A stretch of DNA of 64,000 bases from Juglans regia (lineage: Eukaryota > Streptophyta > Magnoliopsida > Fagales > Juglandaceae), in NCBI RefSeq assembly GCF_001411555.2, contig NC_049909.1, forward strand, positions 1,054,001-1,118,000, written 5' to 3'. How positions within the stretch are numbered: position 1 is the stretch's first letter; each line of letters opens with the position of its first letter. The notes under the pieces were generated by a model. The model did not search any database. It was given only the letters and a program-made list of their open reading frames with translations, and had not been told where the DNA came from. Shown piece by piece: positions 58,991-64,000 of the stretch. A program made the translations under genes and the position numbers.

Positions 58991-61900
58991 GTCCCGATGT
59001 GATGCTCTGATATGATGAAGATGAGGTCTAAGATTTCAATATGCCAAAGGCTTTTTGTTTTTGTTTTTGAATAAGAATGTTTTCTGAAAGTTTCACTCTG
59101 ATGTTTTGTAAGTTTTGTTTTTACATCCTGAAAAGCAAATATTCTGATTTTGTATTCTGAGAAAGTAAATATTTTGTTTTGCATTCCAAACTCTGTAAAT
59201 GTTCATGTTTACATAATAGTGTATGTTTTATGCTTACTGAGTTGTTGATAACTCACTTCTTATTTCCACAATATTTTTAAGATAATTTGGATATTTCAGC
59301 TAAGGATCAAGATTATGAAGTATGGGTGAGATGATTTAGGCATAGTGGATTAAGTATAGAAAGTTTCAATGAGTATTGATGAGTTTGATTAACAAATTTT
59401 GTTGTGAACTGATGATTTGGTAGTTTAGGAATTGATTAAATTGAGGAAATTAGTTTGATTCAAAATTTTTATATGATATTGGGAATTTGGAGTCTATAAA
59501 TATATTGTTAGAATGTGAGTTTAAGTGATAAGAGGTAACTCTCCGAGTCTTGCTAGACCGGGGCGTTGGGTGCAGGCCTTGATTTAAAAAATAAAAAATA
59601 AAAAAAAAAAGAAAAAAAGAAAGATGGGTGAAACACGGAACCCAGGGTTTCGAGTTTTTAAAAACCGGTTTCAATCTGGTTTCTGGCCTAGTTTTAGAAA
59701 CCCGGGTTCTCGGGCTCGAACTCGGATGAATAGTCCTAACATACCTCCGTTCATAATAGATAACATGCATTGCAACCTAGTATGCATCTAGCAATATGCA
59801 TTACATCGCAGTGGAAATGGTAACTTGTAAAACTTTTGCACTAGAATGAAACTAAACATCCCAAAGCTTAAACATTCATTATGCCTTACTTAGATGTCCC
59901 ATTGTAAGGAAACAGTTCAAACATTGTTATGGGGATTATACCTTTTTATTACAGACTTGGTTAATAGGGGATTTAAAAAAAAAAAATTCAAAGCATCTCT
60001 TAGATTCGTAGAATGGCAGACATGACCATTTCTAGGAGCATTATGATTAACTCCAATTTACATTTGGGGTCTGGTTCCTCCTAAAGTATCCTTAGCCAAG
60101 GGTTGGAATTCACCATCTTCTAGTCCTGTCACAACTTTTGTTTCTATAGGAATTGTAGTTTAGACTACCATAACGAGACTTCTTAAAATCTCAGGTAGTT
60201 AACAACAACCATGCATAGAGATAATATAGACATGACAGATAATAAATAAGAGATGAATGTATAAAATGTAGAAAAATCATATTTGTCTCCCATCCAGATT
60301 CCTCAACATCTTTTATAAAGCTTTGCTGCACATTGTTTTTACAGAGAACATTTCCAAAACAAGCATTCCTTTACTTACAACCATTCTTAACTTATGGTAT
60401 CATCACGACTCCCCAAATCATTTGCAACATGAGTACTTGATGGTTACTGTAGCTCACTTGAGCCTACGTCATCAGAGCTGTGCAGATATAACCTTCAAAG
60501 CATTGATCATAACTTTTCATAACATCTTATAAAATATGCACCACCAGCAATAGATGCCATAACTGAACTTTGCCTTAGAATCCTTTAAAAAGGAACTACT
60601 CAAAGTTAGTTAATAGGTGTTTGTCAATCTAGAAGTTACCACTCTATTTTTAATTACTCTAAAGTGGATAGAGGAGTTCCACTAGGATATTTTCTCATAT
60701 TAGCATTAGATTGTGATAAAATATTTTTCATGCTATGCTCATGACAAAACATACTTCATGACATGTGCTTCACTTTGTAGCATGTTATATGCTTTATGCA
60801 AAAATGACATAATTTCATTTATCATGCTCAACAGTACATGTTCATGCAAAATTAACAATTACATAACACATGTCATGTATATGAGCATATGCTCATCATG
60901 TATCATAAGATATCTCAGGATCAAAATCACATTTATAACATTAATGTGACGTTTACACAAAGTCATATAAACATTATCCAAGAGTATTTTAGAGGCCAAC
61001 TTAAAAATTCCTCAGGTTCTAAGTGTGGTGTGGCTGGAATAAGAGTTATGTTTAAAGTTAGTTTTTAATTGTCACTAAAAGCCATATACTACCGAAATAG
61101 CTCTGACATGTGATCTTTGCTAAGTTCCACCAAATCATGCAAATTTATAACTTTCTTGTTTTAATTTCTATATAACTCTTAAGCTTTGAATCAAGTGTTT
61201 TCTAATATCTCAAAGAAACCAATTCCAATGATCATACTATCACGTATATGATGCTTCACATCAATCTAACACTTACTCACTAAACTGAGTTCTTTATGTG
61301 ATATTTATACCACTTAAAATTTATTTAAACTAAACCTTAATATGATGATAATGTATTTATTTGAAATTTAGCCAAAACATCATGATCCAACTCTTAAATC
61401 ACTAGTAAACCGAAATATGCTTGATGATCAATCCAAGATATTAATTCAATATCGAGCATGGCATGCTATTAATTATAAAATACCAACATTCTCTTGATCT
61501 TCCAAGACTTTAACAAGGCTTACAAATTGTTATCATAGCATATCAAGATCATATATTAAACCTAACACAAACTTATTCATGCTAACATCAAAGCCTAACC
61601 CGAGCATGCTTCCCTTTACTTCATCATGTCCAAACTCGAATTTAAACCCTTCATGATAAAAAGAATTTATGCTTATCATATCCATCCATCAACCAACAAA
61701 GTACTATGATAAGTTACTTATTGATTTGAGGCTTTGGGGGATGCACTCAAAACTCAATTCCTTGCTCATTTACACTCCTATCTTAGCACTTATGGAACTT
61801 TTCTATGAATTTGCTTAAATGCTCTTGAAAGTGGCATGGATGGAAGTAGGGGATGAAGGGGTGCTATTTATAGGATTCATAAGAAGAAGAAAACCATACT

Positions 61901-62843
61901 AGAAGCAAATTATAACATGGTTCATCTGAAAAACCACACATAGATTCGTCATGGTGTAATCGACGAGGGAGTTATGATGATGCTCTCTTTTGTTTTCTTA
62001 TGTGTAGCTAAGAAAATCTCTTGTCTACCTAAGGATGAAGGGAAACTGAGTGTTTGGGTTGTAAGGGTGTAAGCTTTTTAAAGTTTGAACAAGCTCCCAT
62101 GAGAATAGCTAAGTCATGATCGGATTCCCTTTAGTTTTCAAAACCATTGCCTCAAACCGCTTGTTTCTCTTATCTAGTTCGATTTTTAGGGTTTTTAGGG
62201 TTTAGTAGGTGAAGAAGTGTTTCTTTCTTTTTCAATAAAGAGATGACGGTGAGATACACTTGGCTTCTTAGTGAAAGAGGTGGAAAATAGGTGAGTGAAG
62301 TGTTGGTGGCTAAGAAGAGCCATTTGGCTTCTTCCATCCTCAATTCAATTTTCCCTCAAACTCTTGTGGCCAAGTAAGGGTTATGTGTCAAGTAATGTCT
62401 GAATGCCTTGGAAGTTCAATCTTTGCTTGGGGACAAAGTTGATGGCGTGTGAATAGAAGAGAGCTTGTAGGCCTATCCATGATGATGCTTAGCTAGATGA
62501 TAGGTTATTTTTTTCCTCTTTTGTATGTGTATAATGATGCAGCCTAAACCTTTATGCTAAGTTTGATTCTCCCATCAATGACTCTAGATTAGGGCTGGTA
62601 TTTCTTTAGAAATTTCCATTCAAATTGACTCACATAGATGGTGTCATTTAAAAGACACGAGATTGCACTCAATAGTATTTTTGAGTGAAGTGCATGGGTT
62701 TGACATGTTCCTAGAGGTCATGAGATGAGTTAGCACTCTATCCTTGCTTAGGGTAACATGTGCTTAGTTCTAAATTGAAAGGGGGAAGGCTTGGTGGTAG
62801 ATGGGAGGAACAAAAATCAAATTTTGACGACAAGTGTGTTACT

Positions 62844-63314
62844 CCTTATAATATTAAGAAATTAAGAATACGTAGTTCTCGTCCAATCATTATATATGTA
62901 CAAACAAGCTGCATGGATTATATATTTAGTATACATGAGGTGCAGGTAACTCTTGAAGCCAATTCCAAGGAAAATGACTCAAAGATGATACTCCCATATA
63001 TATTGTAGAAAAGCTTCGTGAGGTACCATCCTGGACATACGTGATGGTTTGGGGGGACGATGCTGGCCATGGTTGGGGCGACTGAGGCCAAGGGATCAGG
63101 GAGGATTCAAGGTCATTGAATTGCTTTTGTCCCTTTATTTTGTCCTGTAGATAAAGAGATGTTAGAATGCGACATTGATTTAATATGTTGGTGATCTTAT
63201 TCAACTCATTTCACCTATACTAGCAGATTATAAGGAATAAGTAATAATGAATAAACCAACATGTAATGAATCATGATCACATGAAAAAGGTATTGCTAAA
63301 ACAATTATAAATAG
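62844..63314. repeat. Duplicated unique segment, copy 2
   Basis: Direct copy of 54784-55238, about 8060 bp downstream, continuing into an LTR with the same fold-back insertion. The minus-strand frame 63204-62926 parallels 55127-54858 (KGQKQFNDLESSLIPWPQSP versus QKQFNDLQSSLIPRPQWP) but then diverges through small indels. No function is evident. Confidence 0.85.
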
Positions 63315-64000
63315 TGTGACACCCCCAACCTTTGCTTAGGATGGAACGGAAACTTGGAGCGTCAAGACATACCTTGGGCTTGTTCATTTGGGCCGAGTGT
63401 TTTCCCAGCTCGGCCCAGGAAAAAACTCGGCCCATAACCAAGTTATCTAGGTTCTGACCCTGAACAAATCCGGTCCAATACTAGCATAAAAAATCCTAGG
63501 TACACCTGGTCAAGGTACCGGGTTTTAAACCCTGAACCTGGGTTGTTCAGGGTTTACAACCCGGTACCGAGTTATTTTATTTTATTTTATTTTTTTGGTT
63601 TGAAAGTTTTGACATTTTTTTTTTCATTTCTAGCAACTAAATGGACAGAAACCCAAAAGGAAAATGCATATTATATGCAATGAATCATCCATTTTATGAT
63701 TTTTTATTAAAAAATATTCATAACATATAGGCTTTGATTTAAAAAAAGAAAGAAAGAAAAACGTGTTTTTAAAAACTGGTTCTAGCCCGGGTTTGACCCT
63801 GGCTAACCCAGTTCAGGTTTCAGCCCGGTTTTGAAACCCTGGTTTCAATCAGGGTACACCCGGGTTCCCAGGCCGGAACTTGGATAACTATCCTAACATA
63901 CCTTCGTTCATAACAGATAACTTGCTATGCAACTTAGCATGCATCTAGCAGTATGCATTAAATTGCAGTGGAAATGGTAACTTGTAAACATTTTGCACCT
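63315..64000 (-). mobile_element. Family A LTR, second copy of the duplicated unit, cut by window end
   Basis: It starts TGTGACACCCCC, has GGAGCGTCAAGACAT, and resumes after the fold-back with TTCGTTCATAACAGATAAC and CAGTGGAAATGGTAACTTGTAA, closely matching 59746-59850. About 17 bp (GTAACATAAAATTACAT in copy 1) is missing between two ACAT repeats. Confidence 0.75.
63374..63895. mobile_element. Fold-back element, copy 2, uninterrupted (522 bp)
   Basis: Bounded by ACATACC at 63367-63373 and 63896-63902, a perfect 7-bp direct repeat (8 bp with one mismatch, as hAT elements would leave). Internal inverted blocks include ACCGGGTTTTAAACCCTG and CAACCCGGTACCG. It is the same insertion as in copy 1, without the family B LTR. 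Confidence 0.7.

Larger units (their letters stand above)
55709..59570 (+). mobile_element. Family B solo LTR (3.86 kb), with TGTAG/TGCAG flanks
   Basis: It starts TATAACACCTAGGCCTAGAA, matching the family B start TGTAACACCCGGGCCCAG. It ends CGGGGCGTTGGG, matching CGGGGCGTTACA. Flanks TGTAG (55704-55708) and TGCAG (59571-59575) fit a 5-bp duplication with one mismatch. The uninterrupted site is visible in the duplicate near 63722-63735. It is about twice as long as the copy at 16721-18504, partly because of a MITE at 57046-57522 and a GC-rich stretch at 56190-56980. Confidence 0.75.
55316..59738. mobile_element. Fold-back element, copy 1, enlarged by a nested LTR
   Basis: The ends are TTAGGCATGTTCATCCGGG and (inverse) TAGGACTATTCATCCG. 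ACATACT before and ACATACC after form a 7-bp duplication with one mismatch. It carries a T30 run at 55431-55460 and blocks such as AACCCGGGTTCTCGG. Its own sequence is about 560 bp; 55709-59570 is a later solo LTR. The simple form is at 63374-63895. Confidence 0.65.
55239..62841 (-). mobile_element. Family A LTR, - orientation, interrupted by a fold-back element and solo LTR
   Basis: The + strand begins AGTGACACCCC (mutated TGTGACACCCC), followed by GGAGCGTCAAGACATG as in the other copies. The LTR resumes at 59745 with CTCCGTTCATAATAG and continues through the minus-strand TATA (61874-61864) to about 62841 (GTGTTAC, the inverse of an LTR start). Net length without the insert is about 3.2 kb. 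No primer-binding site adjoins it. Small ORFs such as 60323-60532 lie within and are not genes. Confidence 0.65.

Noticed and set aside
1..64000. tRNA or rRNA genes
   Set aside because: I looked for typical A/B-box and clover-leaf patterns by eye and saw none; the only tRNA-related sequence is the primer-binding site at 26501-26512. A tRNAscan run would settle it.

Overview
This window looks like a repeat-dominated stretch of a dicot plant chromosome. Plant LINE fragments, Ty3/gypsy and Ty1/copia LTR elements, a CACTA transposon, a hAT-like fragment, many AT-rich MITEs and one intron-rich transcription-factor gene all point that way. The MITE family whose ends read like 'TTTGGATA...GAGATGAGATG' is one I associate with Fagales, particularly walnut/hickory relatives. 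That taxon is inference from memory and was not tested.

The only intact-looking host gene is a seven-exon bHLH transcription factor on the + strand (48077-50288, predicted 336 aa). It resembles the Arabidopsis bHLH137 type of subfamily XII. A TATA-like box and a GA-rich tract lie upstream.

Layout. 1-5600: the 3' end of a LINE (+), a 5'-truncated decayed gypsy pol (+), and the 5' half of another LINE (-), joined end to end. 6702-7594: a coding-less retroposon with a 14-bp target-site duplication. 8560-20101: a CACTA transposase gene (-) split by a ~3.2 kb family 'A' LTR, which itself carries two further solo LTRs: a 4956-bp family 'C' LTR (10777-15732, TSD ACCTT) and a 1784-bp family 'B' LTR (16721-18504, TSD GGTAT). 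20102-21157: a copia-type LTR. 21182-30900: a decayed gypsy element (-) in the order internal/LTR/internal, so its LTR has coding remnants on both sides. 30901-36433: simple repeats, minisatellites, MITEs, a fold-back element and a hAT-like transposase relic. 36434-41115: two family A LTR fragments in opposite orientation. 41116-43800: a 5'-truncated LINE (-). 43801-54783: the gene-bearing, less disrupted part, with MITEs. 54784-64000: a direct duplication with ~8.06 kb offset, each copy holding a unique segment, a family A LTR and a fold-back element. Copy 1 also carries a solo family B LTR, for which copy 2 preserves the empty site.

Apart from the bHLH gene nothing here looks functional. 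All transposon coding regions carry stops, frameshifts or lost catalytic residues. The main interest is historical: several insertions can be ordered from target-site duplications, an in-frame restored junction and an empty site. I found no evidence of a novel biochemical system. All similarity statements come from reading by eye; no search or alignment was run.
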